From Teichococcus aestuarii (GTDB lineage: Bacteria > Pseudomonadota > Alphaproteobacteria > Acetobacterales > Acetobacteraceae): DNA of 64,000 bases. A program made the translations under genes and the position numbers. The stretch lies in assembly GCF_003116135.1 (NCBI RefSeq), contig NZ_PDOA01000001.1, forward strand, positions 434,001 to 498,000. The letters are read 5' to 3'. This document shows, in pieces, positions 50,886 to 59,985 of the stretch (position 1 is its first letter; each line of letters starts with the position of its first letter). The notes beneath the pieces are model-generated. The model worked only from the letters and a program-made list of their open reading frames with translations. It was not told the origin of the DNA and ran no database searches.

Positions 50886-52096
50886 CGTGATCCTCCGACA
50901 GGTTGGCCCATGGGCTGGCGTGGCGCGGGGCCGGAGAGGGTCCGCACCAGCGCGCGCAGGCTTTCAATGTTGTGGACCGGGCGGTGCTCATGCACCAGGG
51001 GGAGCATGGTGCGTATGCCCTGCGAGCGGGGCTGGAAGCCGCTGTAGCGCAGCAGCGGGTTCAGCCAGATCAGCCGGCGGCAGGAGTGGCGCAGCCGCTC
51101 GGTGGCGGCGGCGAGGCGGGCGAGGTCGGCCGCGTCGCCGCGCTCCAGCCCGTCGGTGATCAGCAGCACCACGGCGCCCTGGCCCAGCACGCGGCGGCCC
51201 CATTGCCGGTTGAACAGGTCCAGCGCCTCGCCGATGCGGGTGCCGCCCGACCAGTCCGGCACCAGGTGGCTGACCATCTCGAAGGCCACCTCGGCGTCGC
51301 GGTGCCGGAGCGGGCGGGTGATGTTGGTCAGCCGGGTGCCGAACAGGAAGGTGGAGACGCGGTCCCGGTCGTTGGTCACGGCGTGCAGGAAGTGCAGCAG
51401 CACCTGGGCGTAGCGCGCCATGCTGCCGGAGATGTCGCAGATCGCCACCAGCGGCGGCGGCCGCTCCACCCGGCGGGAGCGGTGCAGCGCCGAGACCTCG
51501 CCGCCCTGGCGCATGGCGTGGCGCAGCGTGGCGCGCAGGTCGGCGCGCGGCCCGGCGGGGTCGGGGCGGAAGCGGCGTGTCGGCCGCTTGTCGAGCGGCA
51601 GGGCGAGGCGGCGGATCTCCTGCCGCGCCGCCGCCAGCTCGGCCGCGCCCATCGCCTCGAAATCCATTTTTGCGAGTGCCTCGCTGGCGCTCACCGTCAG
51701 GCTGGCATCGACCTCCCGCTCGGGCTTCTGGGGCGGCAGCGGCGGCGGGGCCTGGCCGCCCAGCGCCTCGGCCAGCCGCCGGCCGCCCGGCGGCGGCTTG
51801 GGCGGCGGCTGGCCCTGGCTCAGCGCGTCCATGGCGGCGGCGTGGCGGCCGGCCTCGGGGTCGCGCCACCAGAGGCGGAAGGCGTGGTCGAACAGGTGCT
51901 GGTGCTCGTGCCGGTGCACCAGCGTGGCACGCAGCGCGGCCTGGGCCTGCCGGCGGTCGGCGAGGTCGATGCGGGTCAGCGCCTCGGCGCCGGCCAGCAT
52001 CTCGGCCGGGCCGATCGGCAGGCCGGCGCGCCGCAGCAGCCGGCCGAAGCCGAGCAGGTTGGCGGCCAGCGCGCCGGCGGGCGGCGCGCCGCTCAT
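50882..52096 (-). CDS. coxE: CoxE-like VWA domain protein
   Basis: 404 residues. A helical N-terminal part (1-180) with a Pro-rich linker is followed by a VWA domain with its MIDAS in VAICDISGSMARYAQVLLHF (about residue 215) and later TDGLERGDAADLARLAAATE. CoxE works with the CoxD ATPase in assembling the copper-molybdenum centre of CO dehydrogenase. Stop overlaps the XdhC N-half start; the coxD-like gene ends 31 bases upstream. Start is the ATG at 52096. Confidence 0.9.
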   Translation of the reverse strand: MSGAPPAGALAANLLGFGRLLRRAGLPIGPAEMLAGAEALTRIDLADRRQAQAALRATLVHRHEHQHLFDHAFRLWWRDPEAGRHAAAMDALSQGQPPPKPPPGGRRLAEALGGQAPPPLPPQKPEREVDASLTVSASEALAKMDFEAMGAAELAAARQEIRRLALPLDKRPTRRFRPDPAGPRADLRATLRHAMRQGGEVSALHRSRRVERPPPLVAICDISGSMARYAQVLLHFLHAVTNDRDRVSTFLFGTRLTNITRPLRHRDAEVAFEMVSHLVPDWSGGTRIGEALDLFNRQWGRRVLGQGAVVLLITDGLERGDAADLARLAAATERLRHSCRRLIWLNPLLRYSGFQPRSQGIRTMLPLVHEHRPVHNIESLRALVRTLSGPAPRQPMGQPVGGSR

Positions 52097-52127
52097 GCCG
52101 GAAGGCGGCCCGTCACCGCTCCGGACA

Positions 52128-53111
52128 TCAGAAGGGCATGGCCGGGGCAGGGGGCTGCTTCACCGCCTCCACCAGCCTCGCCGTCTCGGCACCGCGCAGC
52201 TTGGCGATGTCGTCCTGGTACTTCAGCAGAGCGCCCAGGGTCTCGTCCACCAGCACCGGCTCCAGCTCGGTGGCGTCCAGGGCGCGCAGCGCGTTGGCCC
52301 AGTCGATGGTCTCCGCGACGCCCGGCAGCTTGAAGAAATCGCCGCCGCGCAGCTTCTGCACGAAGGCTACCACCTGCGCCGAGAGCGCCTCCGGCAGGCC
52401 GGGGGCGCGGCTGGCCAGGATGGCCCGCTCGCGCATCGCATCCGGGTAGTCCACCCAATGGTAGAGGCAGCGGCGGCGGATGGCGTCGTGCACCTCCCGC
52501 GTGCGGTTGCTGGTCAGCACCACGATGGGCGGCGTTTCGGCCCGCACGGGGCTGTGCTCGGGGCCCAGCTCCGGGATGGAGAGCTGGAAATCGGCCAGGA
52601 TCTCCAGCAGGAAGGCCTCGAAGGGCTCGTCCGCGCGGTCCAGCTCGTCGATCAGCAGCACGGCGGGCGGGCCAGAGAGGGCGGCCAGCAGCGGCCGCTC
52701 CTGCAGGTAGCGCCGGTCGTAGATGCCGGCCTCCAGCCGGGCGCGGCCCGCCTCGCCCTGCGTCTCGCCGGTGGCCTCGGCCAGGCGGATGGCCATGAGC
52801 TGGCGCGCATGGTTCCATTCATAGGCCGCCGCCTGCAGGTCCAGCCCGTCATAGCATTGCAGCCGCACCAGCCGGCGGCCGAGGCCGCTGGCCAGCACCT
52901 TGGCGATCTCCGTCTTGCCGGTGCCCGGCTCCCCCTCCAGGAAGAGGGGGCGGCCCATGACCAGCGCCAGATGCACGGTGGTGGCCAGCGCACGGTCGGC
53001 CACATAGCCGCCGAGGGCCAGGAGCCTTTCCGTCTCCGCGACGGAACCGGGCAAGGCGGAACCGGGCAGGGCGGAATCGGGCGGCGGCGAGGCCGGGGAG
53101 GAGGCGGGCAT
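52128..53111 (-). CDS. coxD: CoxD-like MoxR family AAA+ ATPase
   Basis: 327 residues. Walker A in LFLEGEPGTGKTEIAKVLAS (about residue 60), Walker B in AVLLIDELDRADEPFEAFLL (about 150), sensor 1 in IVVLTSNRTREVHDAIRRRC. MoxR ATPases act with VWA partners as metal-cofactor chaperones. The start is the ATG at 53111; a GTG at 53120 also reads through. The N-terminus holds a DSALPGSALPGS repeat derived from 15-base units. Follows coxG directly on the same strand. Confidence 0.92.
   Translation of the reverse strand: MPASSPASPPPDSALPGSALPGSVAETERLLALGGYVADRALATTVHLALVMGRPLFLEGEPGTGKTEIAKVLASGLGRRLVRLQCYDGLDLQAAAYEWNHARQLMAIRLAEATGETQGEAGRARLEAGIYDRRYLQERPLLAALSGPPAVLLIDELDRADEPFEAFLLEILADFQLSIPELGPEHSPVRAETPPIVVLTSNRTREVHDAIRRRCLYHWVDYPDAMRERAILASRAPGLPEALSAQVVAFVQKLRGGDFFKLPGVAETIDWANALRALDATELEPVLVDETLGALLKYQDDIAKLRGAETARLVEAVKQPPAPAMPF
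53041..53085. repeat. Three-unit 15-bp repeat in coxD-like gene
   Basis: Units at 53041-53055, 53056-53070 and 53071-53085 (consensus GCGGAACCGGGCAGG) encode repeated SALPG in the minus-strand protein. Confidence 0.8.
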
Positions 53112-53123
53112 CGGCGCCACGGC

Positions 53124-53975
53124 TCAGCCGAGCACGAACAGCAGGAACAGGATCACCAGGAACACCGCCGAGCCGCCCCAGAACAGCAGCGGCAGGCCCA
53201 TGATCTCGGCCGGCAGAAGCTGGAAGATGGAGAGGCCGGGCGAGGGCGCGGCCACCGGCGTGGCATAGCCGCGCTTCGGCGCGCGCTCGTGGCTGGTGTG
53301 GCCGCCCGTCTGCAGCGTGGCGGGCTTGCCGCCGGGCGGGGTCTCGCCGGCATGCTCGGCCAGGCCCGCGCCGATCAGCGTGGCGGCGCCGAGGCGCTCC
53401 ACCGGCGCGGCGTCGCCCACCTCGGTGCCACGGGCGGGGGTGGGCACGGCGCCGGGGGGCAGGTCCGGCTCCTGCGAGGGGCGCGGGGGAGCGCCGGCGG
53501 CGGCGGAGCCGGGGGTGGGCGCCGCCTCGGGCGGGGTGGAGACGATGGCGGCGAAGCGGTCGAAGAACTGGTCGGCCATCTGCTTGGCCGTGCTGTCGAT
53601 CAGCCGGGCGCCGAGCTGCGCCATCTTGCCGCCCACCTGCGCCTTGGCGTTGTAGCGCAGCAGGGTGGTGGTCGGGCCCTGCTCCTCCAGCGCCACGTCG
53701 GCGCCGCCCTTGGCGAAGCCCATGGCGCCGCCATTGCCCTCGCCGCCGATGGTGTAGGAGACGGGCGGGTTGATGTTGGTGAGCTGCACCTTGCCGGTGA
53801 ACTTCGCCGCCATCGGCCCGATCTTCACGGCAACCCGTGCCTGGAAGCTGTCATCGCCCGTGCGCTCGACCGACTCGCAGCCGGGGATGGCGGCGCGCAG
53901 CACCTCGGGGTCGTTCAGCCCCTCCCAGACCGTCTCGCGCGGCGCCTCGATACGGCGTTCACCGGTCATCTCCAT
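53124..53975 (-). CDS. coxG: CoxG-like SRPBCC protein with C-terminal membrane anchor
   Basis: 283 residues. The N-terminal 145 residues form a SRPBCC/START-type fold: IEAPRETVWEGLNDPEVLRA, AIPGCESVERTGDDSFQARV and RLIDSTAKQMADQFFDRFAA. The middle is a Pro/Gly-rich linker. One membrane helix (LFWGGSAVFLVILFLLFVLG) ends the chain. In carboxydotrophs CoxG helps recruit CO dehydrogenase to the membrane. Starts at ATG 53975; the longer ORF to 54359 is a shadow. First gene of the coxG-coxD-coxE-XdhC-MoeA/MobA run. Confidence 0.9.
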   Translation of the reverse strand: MEMTGERRIEAPRETVWEGLNDPEVLRAAIPGCESVERTGDDSFQARVAVKIGPMAAKFTGKVQLTNINPPVSYTIGGEGNGGAMGFAKGGADVALEEQGPTTTLLRYNAKAQVGGKMAQLGARLIDSTAKQMADQFFDRFAAIVSTPPEAAPTPGSAAAGAPPRPSQEPDLPPGAVPTPARGTEVGDAAPVERLGAATLIGAGLAEHAGETPPGGKPATLQTGGHTSHERAPKRGYATPVAAPSPGLSIFQLLPAEIMGLPLLFWGGSAVFLVILFLLFVLG

Positions 53976-54159
53976 GGCGACTCTCCCTCTCTGCTGTGCG
54001 GAAGCTAAGGCGGGCCGGCGCCGGGGGGAAGGGTGGCGCGGCCGATGGTGTGTTCCGGGGCGGGTGGTGCCCCGGCCGGGGCTGGTGTAGGGGCGGTGGC
54101 CGGGAAAATTGCCGCGGCCGCCCTTGGGGCCGGCCGCCCGAATCTGAAGGAAACGGTCG

Positions 54160-55665
54160 ATGCCGGGGGTCTGGTCGCGCCGCGGGGTCGCGCGTGTGGG
54201 GGCGGCGCTGCCCTCGTTTCTGGTCGGGCTAATGGCCGCCGCCCCGGCGCTGGCGGCCCAGGGGGCGGTGCAGGCGGTAGGGCCGGGGGCGGCGGAGCAC
54301 GCGGCGCCGGCCCTCTCGGCGCTGTGGGCGCTGCCCTTCGCCGGCGTGCTGCTCTCCATCGCGCTGATGCCGTTGCTGGCGGGGCATCTCTGGCATCACC
54401 ATTACGGCAAGATCGCCGCGGGCTGGACGGCGCTGTTCCTGCTGCCCTACGCAGTGGTGTTCGGCGGCGGTCACGCCTGGCATGAGTTCACGCACGTCCT
54501 GGTGGGCGAATACCTGCCCTTCATCACCCTGCTCCTCGCGCTCTACACCACGGGCGGCGGCGTGCTCCTGAAGGGCAACCTGGTCGGCACGCCGGGCACC
54601 AACACGGCGCTGCTGGCGGTGGGCACCGCCATCGCCAGCCTGATGGGCACGACCGGCGCCTCGATGGTGCTGATCCGGCCGCTGCTGCGGGCCAACGCCG
54701 GGCGACAGCGGAAGATGCACAGCTTCGTCTTCTTCATTTTCCTGGTCAGCAACATCGGCGGCAGCCTGACCCCGCTCGGCGACCCGCCGCTCTATCTCGG
54801 CTTCCTCAAGGGGGTGAGCTTCTTCTGGCCCACCACCAACCTGTTTGCGCCCTTCCTGTTCTGCACCGCGCTGCTGCTGGCGCTGTACTGGGTCATCGAC
54901 ACCCTGGCCTACGGGCGCGAGCGCAAGACGCCGATCGCCGCCGCCGCCGAGCGCGCGACGCATGCCGACCATGCCGAGGCGCCGCCCGGCGAGAAGCTCG
55001 GCATCGATGGCTGGGTGAACGTGGCGCTGATCGGCGCGGTGGTGGCCGGCGTGCTGATGCAGGGCGTGTGGCTGCCGGGCGAGATCTCGCTGCTCGGCCA
55101 GCCGATCGGGCTGGAGCGGGTGGTGGCGATGGCGCTGTTCCTGGCCATCACCGCCGCCTCGGTCTGGCTGACGCCGGCACGCATCCGCGAGGCCAATGGC
55201 TTCACCTGGGGGGCCATCCTGGAGGTGGCCAAGCTGTTCGCCGCCATCTTCCTCACCATGGCGCCGGTGCTGGCCATGCTGAAGGCCGGCGCCCACGGCC
55301 CGCTCGCCGGCCTGGTGGCGCTGACCTCGGACGCCGCCGGCCAGCCGCTCCCGGCCATGTATTTCTGGCTGACCGGCGCGCTCTCCTCCTTCCTCGACAA
55401 CGCGCCGACCTACCTCGTCTTCTTCAACATGGCGGGCGGCGACGCCGCCACGCTGATGGGGCAGGGGGCGCTGACGCTCGCCGCCATCTCCTGCGGCGCG
55501 GTGTTCATGGGCGCCAATTCGTATATCGGCAACGCGCCCAACTTCATGGTGAAGGCCATCGTCGAGGAGCAGGGCGTGCGCATGCCGAGCTTCTTCGGCT
55601 ATTGCGGCTGGGCGCTGGTGTTCCTGGTGCCCACCTTCGTCCTGGTCACGTTCCTGTTCTTCTGA
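54160..55665 (+). CDS. NhaD-type sodium/proton antiporter
   Basis: 501 residues; about 12 membrane helices, ion transporter superfamily. Helical features: WALPFAGVLLSIALMPLLAG, GVLLKGNLVGTPGTNTALLA, SNIGGSLTPLGDPPLYLGFL with the conserved TPLGDPP, and SSFLDNAPTYLVFFNMAGG. The TPLGDPP and DNAPT motifs are hallmarks of NhaD carriers. It exports Na+ in exchange for H+, and could have citrate-like relatives. Start at ATG 54160 opens a signal-like helix. Divergent from coxG across 184 bases, followed by the lyase gene after 23 bases. Confidence 0.93.
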   Translation: MPGVWSRRGVARVGAALPSFLVGLMAAAPALAAQGAVQAVGPGAAEHAAPALSALWALPFAGVLLSIALMPLLAGHLWHHHYGKIAAGWTALFLLPYAVVFGGGHAWHEFTHVLVGEYLPFITLLLALYTTGGGVLLKGNLVGTPGTNTALLAVGTAIASLMGTTGASMVLIRPLLRANAGRQRKMHSFVFFIFLVSNIGGSLTPLGDPPLYLGFLKGVSFFWPTTNLFAPFLFCTALLLALYWVIDTLAYGRERKTPIAAAAERATHADHAEAPPGEKLGIDGWVNVALIGAVVAGVLMQGVWLPGEISLLGQPIGLERVVAMALFLAITAASVWLTPARIREANGFTWGAILEVAKLFAAIFLTMAPVLAMLKAGAHGPLAGLVALTSDAAGQPLPAMYFWLTGALSSFLDNAPTYLVFFNMAGGDAATLMGQGALTLAAISCGAVFMGANSYIGNAPNFMVKAIVEEQGVRMPSFFGYCGWALVFLVPTFVLVTFLFF

Positions 55666-55688
55666 GACCGCCCGAGAGGAAACCGCCC

Positions 55689-56612
55689 ATGCCCTACGTC
55701 ATCGCCGACGACCTGCCCGAAGCCCCCGCCGGCCAGCGCTTCCGCGCGCTGCTGGAGCGGCCGCAGATCCTGCGCATGCCCGGCGCGCATCTCGGCATCG
55801 CGGCGCTGCTGGCCAAGCAGGCGGGGTTCGAGGCGCTCTACATGTCGGGCGCCGCCATGTCCGCCACCATGGGCCTGCCCGACCTCGGCATGATCACGGT
55901 CGATGACGTGTCCTGGCACATCCGCCAGGTGGCGCGCGCCTCGGCCCTGCCGGTGCTGGTCGATGGCGACACCGGCTATGGCGAGGCGCTGAACGTGATG
56001 CACATGGTGCGCAGCTTCGAGGAGGCCGGCGCCGCCGCCGTGCACCTCGAGGACCAGCTCCTGCCCAAGAAGTGCGGCCACCTGAACGACAAGAAGCTGG
56101 CCGATGCGCGCGACATGGCCGCCAAGGTGGCCGCCGCCCGCAAGGCGCGCCGCCACCTCTACCTGATCGCCCGCACCGACGCCGCGGCCAGCGAGGGCAT
56201 GGACGGCGCCGTGGCCCGCGCGAAGCTCTACCTGGAGGCCGGCGCCGACGCGATCTTCCCCGAGGCGCTGACCACGCGCGAGATGTTCGAGGAGTTCGCC
56301 CGCCGCATGCCGGGGGTGAAGCTGCTGGCCAACATGACCGAGTTCGGCCGCACCCCCTTCTTCACCGCCGAGGAGTTCGAGGCCATGGGCTATTCCATGG
56401 TCATCTGGCCGGTGAGCCAGCTGCGCGTCGCCGCCCGCGGGATGGAGGAGCTGTATGCCGCCATCGCGCGGGATGGCGGCACCCACAAGATGATCAACCG
56501 GATGCAGACCCGCGCCGAGCTGTACGAGACCATCGGCTACCACGACTACGAGTCGCTCGACTCCACCCTGGTGAAGACCATCGTGCCCGAGGGCATGCCG
56601 CAGGACCGCTGA
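55689..56612 (+). CDS. prpB: Methylisocitrate lyase-like protein (ICL/PEP mutase family)
   Basis: 307 residues of the isocitrate lyase/PEP mutase TIM-barrel family. Motifs: YMSGAAMSATMGLPDLGMIT, VDGDTGYGEALNVMHMVRSF, EDQLLPKKCGHLNDKKL (KKCGH catalytic loop), and LIARTDAAASEGMDGAVARA. The KKCGH loop supports C-C lyase activity on 2-methylisocitrate or a related C4-C5 acid, giving pyruvate and succinate. No prpC or prpD lies nearby, so the substrate is unsettled. It begins 23 bases after the antiporter and ends flush against LysR in the opposite direction. Confidence 0.87.
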   Translation: MPYVIADDLPEAPAGQRFRALLERPQILRMPGAHLGIAALLAKQAGFEALYMSGAAMSATMGLPDLGMITVDDVSWHIRQVARASALPVLVDGDTGYGEALNVMHMVRSFEEAGAAAVHLEDQLLPKKCGHLNDKKLADARDMAAKVAAARKARRHLYLIARTDAAASEGMDGAVARAKLYLEAGADAIFPEALTTREMFEEFARRMPGVKLLANMTEFGRTPFFTAEEFEAMGYSMVIWPVSQLRVAARGMEELYAAIARDGGTHKMINRMQTRAELYETIGYHDYESLDSTLVKTIVPEGMPQDR

Positions 56613-57491
56613 TCAGCCGGCCAGCACCTCCGCCAGCGCCTCGGCGGCGGGGGAGAGGCTGGCGCCGCGGCGGCGCAGCAGCACGATGCGCCGCCGCAGC
56701 AGCGGCGTGTCGATCGGCCGTGTCTCCAGCAGCGGCGCCACGCGCAGCTCCACGGCGGTGGCAGGCAGCACGGCGATGCCGAGCCCGGCCCGCACCAGCG
56801 CCACCGCCGTGCTCATGTAGGTGGCCTCGTAGGCCGGGCGGACGCTGAGGCCGGCGGCGGCGAAGGCCTGCTCCACCAGGGCGCGCAGGCTGCTCTCCGG
56901 GTCGGTCAGCACCAGTGGCGCGGCAGCCAGCGCCGGCAGGGTGAGGCTCGCCGCGGCGGCGAAGGTGTGGCCGGGCGGCAGCACCGCCACCAGCGAATCC
57001 TCGAAGAGCGGCGTCTCCTCCAGCTCCGGCTCCGGCCCGGCGGCGTGGCCGATGCCGAGCTCCGCCTCGCCCGCCTTCACCAGCGCCGCCACGCGCCGCG
57101 CCACCGCGTCCCGCACCATCACGCGGATGCCGGGATGGGCGGCCCGCAGCCGCGCCAGCGCCCCCGGCAGCAGGTTGGCCGCCACCGAGGGCAGCACCGC
57201 CAGATGCACCACGCCCGAGCGCCGCTGCGCCTGCTCCCGCGCGCCGGCCACCACCGTCTCCAGCTCGTCCAGGATGCGCTGGAAGGAGAGCGCCAGCGCC
57301 TGCCCCGCCAGGGTGGGCCGCACCCCGCGCGCCGAGCGGTCGAACAGCGTGACGCCGAGGCTCTCCTCCAGCGTGCGGATCTGCAGGGTGAGGGCGGGCT
57401 GCGAGACGTGCAGCCGCGCCGCAGCCCGGCCGAAGCTGCCCGTCTCCACCGCCATGGTCAGGGCGCGGATCTGCCGCAGGGAGTAGCTCAT
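56613..57491 (-). CDS. LysR family transcriptional regulator
   Basis: 292 residues. N-terminal winged helix: SYSLRQIRALTMAVETGSFG, RAAARLHVSQPALTLQIRTL, the LysR DNA-binding pattern, followed by the periplasmic-binding-like effector domain (about 90-290). Its stop adjoins the prpB-like stop with no spacer. Divergent from the Bug gene; the 110-base gap holds a T-rich/A-rich dyad that fits a LysR site. Likely inducer is a catabolic acid, but this is not shown. Confidence 0.94.
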   Translation of the reverse strand: MSYSLRQIRALTMAVETGSFGRAAARLHVSQPALTLQIRTLEESLGVTLFDRSARGVRPTLAGQALALSFQRILDELETVVAGAREQAQRRSGVVHLAVLPSVAANLLPGALARLRAAHPGIRVMVRDAVARRVAALVKAGEAELGIGHAAGPEPELEETPLFEDSLVAVLPPGHTFAAAASLTLPALAAAPLVLTDPESSLRALVEQAFAAAGLSVRPAYEATYMSTAVALVRAGLGIAVLPATAVELRVAPLLETRPIDTPLLRRRIVLLRRRGASLSPAAEALAEVLAG

Positions 57492-57493
57492 AA

Positions 57494-57521
57494 TTTTTCC
57501 CTATGACTGCGCTAGGAAAAA
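57494..57521. promoter_or_regulatory. Candidate LysR operator with dyad TTTTTCC-N14-GGAAAAA
   Basis: TTTTTCC (57494-57500) and GGAAAAA (57515-57521) form a 7-bp dyad centred about 17 bases upstream of the LysR start and 94 bases from the Bug start. It is the only AT-rich patch in the divergent region, and its length and symmetry are like LysR regulatory sites. Confidence 0.6.
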
Positions 57522-57601
57522 CTCAATGGACTTATGGCCGGCGGCACGGCGAGATGGCCGGGAAGGGGCCGGCTGAGCCCCACCCGGTTGGAGACGGCAC
57601 C

Positions 57602-58597
57602 ATGACCCACCCCACGCTTCGCCGCCGCGCCCTGCTGGGCGGCGGCCTCGGCCTCGCCGCCCTGCCGCTCGCGGCGCCCGCCCTCCGCGCGCAGGAGGCG
57701 TGGCCGAGCCGCCCCATCCGCATGGTGGTGCCCTTCGGCGCCGGCACCAGCACCGACATCATGACGCGCCTCGTCTCCGTCCCGATGTCGAAGACGCTGG
57801 GCCAGCCCGTGGTGGTGGAGAACCGCGCCGGCGCCGGCGGCGTGGTGGGCAGCGACGGCGTGGCGAAGGCGGCCCCCGACGGCTACACCCTCTGCATGGG
57901 CAGCATCGCCTCGCATTCGGTGAACGTCTCGCTGATGCCGAACATGCCCTACGACGTGCTGCGCGACTTCACGCCGATCTCCCTGGTGACGGAGGCGCCG
58001 AACCTGCTGGTGATCTCGCCCAAGGTGCCGGCGAAGACGCTGCCCGAGTTCATCGCCTGGGCGAAGCAGCAGCGCGGCGGGGTGAGCTACGCCTCGGCCG
58101 GCAACGGCACCTCCAGCCACCTGGCGGGGGAGCTGCTGAAGCTGCGCACCGGCGCGCCGCTGGAGCACGTGCCCTACCGCAGCGGCGCCCAGGCGGTGAC
58201 CGACGTGATGGCCGGCAACGTGCCGATGATCGTCTATCAGGTGACGGCGGTGCTGCCCTTCGTGCGCGAGGGCACGCTGCGGGCGCTGGCTTCCACCTCC
58301 GCCGCGCGGCTGGAGCTGACGCCCGAGATCCCCACCGCCATCGAGCAGGGCATCGCCGAGTTCGACGTCGCCGCCTGGCACGGGCTGTTCGCCCCCGCTA
58401 GCCTGCCGGCGCCGGTGCGGGACCGGATCTACGGTGCGCTGAAGGCGGCGCTGGATTCGCCCGAGCTGCGCGCCCAGCTGCGCGAGCAGGGGCTGCAGCC
58501 CGTGGGCATGGCGCCCGCCGAGTTCCGCCCCTGGCTGGAGGCCGACATCGCCAAGTGGCGCGAGGTGGTGCGCGTCTCCGGCGCCCGCGCGGATTGA
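57602..58597 (+). CDS. Bug/TctC-type periplasmic substrate-binding protein
   Basis: 331 residues. RR leader MTHPTLRRRALLGGGLGLAA with a cut near ALRAQ. Bug fold motifs: RPIRMVVPFGAGTSTDIMTR, VVENRAGAGGVVGSDGVAKA and YASAGNGTSSHLAGELLKL. The ligand carboxylate loop is typical. No TctA/B genes here. It begins a putative operon with the AtuA-like pair. Start at ATG 57602 (earlier ATG at 57503 lacks an export signal). Confidence 0.93.
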   Translation: MTHPTLRRRALLGGGLGLAALPLAAPALRAQEAWPSRPIRMVVPFGAGTSTDIMTRLVSVPMSKTLGQPVVVENRAGAGGVVGSDGVAKAAPDGYTLCMGSIASHSVNVSLMPNMPYDVLRDFTPISLVTEAPNLLVISPKVPAKTLPEFIAWAKQQRGGVSYASAGNGTSSHLAGELLKLRTGAPLEHVPYRSGAQAVTDVMAGNVPMIVYQVTAVLPFVREGTLRALASTSAARLELTPEIPTAIEQGIAEFDVAAWHGLFAPASLPAPVRDRIYGALKAALDSPELRAQLREQGLQPVGMAPAEFRPWLEADIAKWREVVRVSGARAD

Positions 58598-58608
58598 GGG
58601 CGGCAGGC

Positions 58609-59985
58609 ATGGCTCCCGACACCCTGCTCCGCATTGGCTGCGGCTCCGGCTTCTCGGGCGACCGGATCGACGCGCCCGGGCCGGTGGTCGATGCGCTGAT
58701 CGCCGCCGGCGGCCCGGCCGCGCTGATGCTGGAGGTGCTGGGCGAGCGCACCCTGGCCCTGGCCCAGCGCGAGCGGCTGCACCGCCCCGAGGCCGGCTAC
58801 GAGCCGGCGCTGATCGACCTGCTGCGGCCCATCCTGGCGCGCTGCGTGGCGCATGGCATCCCCATCGTCACCAATGGCGGCGCCGCCAATCCGCGCGGCG
58901 CGGCGCAGGCGGTGCTGGCGCTGGGGCGGGAGCTCGGGCTGCCCGCGCTCCGCATCGGCGTGGTGGAGGGGGACGACATCCGCGGCACGGACGCGCTGGA
59001 CGACCTCGACCCCTGGGAGGGCGATGCCGGGGCGGTGCTGGAGCCTGCACGGGTGATCGCCGCCAATGTCTATCTCGGCGCGGCGCCGATCGCCGAGGCG
59101 CTGCGCGGCGGCGCGCAGGTGGTGGTCACCGGCCGCTGCTCCGACCCTGCCCTGGCGCTCGGCCCCATGCTGGCGCATTTCGGCTGGAGCGAGGATGACT
59201 GGGACCGCCTCGCCGCCGGCACCATGGCCGGGCACCTGCTGGAATGCGGCTCGCAGATCACGGGCGGCTACTTCGCCGACCCCGGGGTGAAGGACGTGCC
59301 GGGGATGGCCACGCTCGGCTTCCCCATCGCCGAGATCGGCGCGGATGGCGCGGTGCTGATCACCAAGCCCGCCGGCACCGGCGGCGTGGTGGACCGCCGC
59401 ACCGTGACCGAGCAGCTCCTCTACGAGCTGCACGACCCCTCGGCCTACCTCACCCCCGATGTGGTGCTGGACATCACCGGCGTGCGCATCACCGAGGAGG
59501 CACCGGACCGGGTGCGGGTCGCCGGCGCGCGCGGGCGGCCACGGCCGGAGCGGCTGAAGGCCACGGTCAGCCTGCCCGGCGGCTGGCTGGGCGAGGGCGA
59601 GATCTCCTATGCCGGCCCCAATGCCCGCGCCCGCGCCGAACTGGCCGGCCGCACCCTGCGCGAGCGGCTGCGGATGCTGGGGCTGGAGGCCGCGGCGCGG
59701 CTCGACCTGATCGGCGTGGTCAGCGTCTTCGCCGGCGATGACAGGGTGCCGGCAGGCACCGCAGACGTGGCGCCGGCCGATCTGCGGCTGCGCCTCGCCG
59801 TGGCCACCGAGACCCGCGCCGAGGCGGAGCGGGCGGTGCGCGAGGTGCTCTCCCTCTACTGCTGCGGCCCGGCCGGCGGCGGTGGCGTGCGCACGCGGGT
59901 GGTGGACCGCATCCGCACCCTCTCCTTCCTGGTGCCGCGCGAGCGGCTCGCCCCCCGCGTCATCCTGCTGGAGCTGGAAGCATGA
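58609..59985 (+). CDS. AtuA-like protein (DUF1446)
   Basis: 458 residues. Matches the acyclic terpene utilisation AtuA family: LLRIGCGSGFSGDRIDAPGP, GIPIVTNGGAANPRGAAQAV, VVTGRCSDPALALGPMLAHF and GHLLECGSQITGGYFADPG. AtuA is required for citronellol/geranyl breakdown in Pseudomonas, but many homologues act elsewhere. No geranyl-CoA carboxylase (AtuC/F) is adjacent. The next gene overlaps by 4 bases. Confidence 0.9.
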   Translation: MAPDTLLRIGCGSGFSGDRIDAPGPVVDALIAAGGPAALMLEVLGERTLALAQRERLHRPEAGYEPALIDLLRPILARCVAHGIPIVTNGGAANPRGAAQAVLALGRELGLPALRIGVVEGDDIRGTDALDDLDPWEGDAGAVLEPARVIAANVYLGAAPIAEALRGGAQVVVTGRCSDPALALGPMLAHFGWSEDDWDRLAAGTMAGHLLECGSQITGGYFADPGVKDVPGMATLGFPIAEIGADGAVLITKPAGTGGVVDRRTVTEQLLYELHDPSAYLTPDVVLDITGVRITEEAPDRVRVAGARGRPRPERLKATVSLPGGWLGEGEISYAGPNARARAELAGRTLRERLRMLGLEAAARLDLIGVVSVFAGDDRVPAGTADVAPADLRLRLAVATETRAEAERAVREVLSLYCCGPAGGGGVRTRVVDRIRTLSFLVPRERLAPRVILLELEA

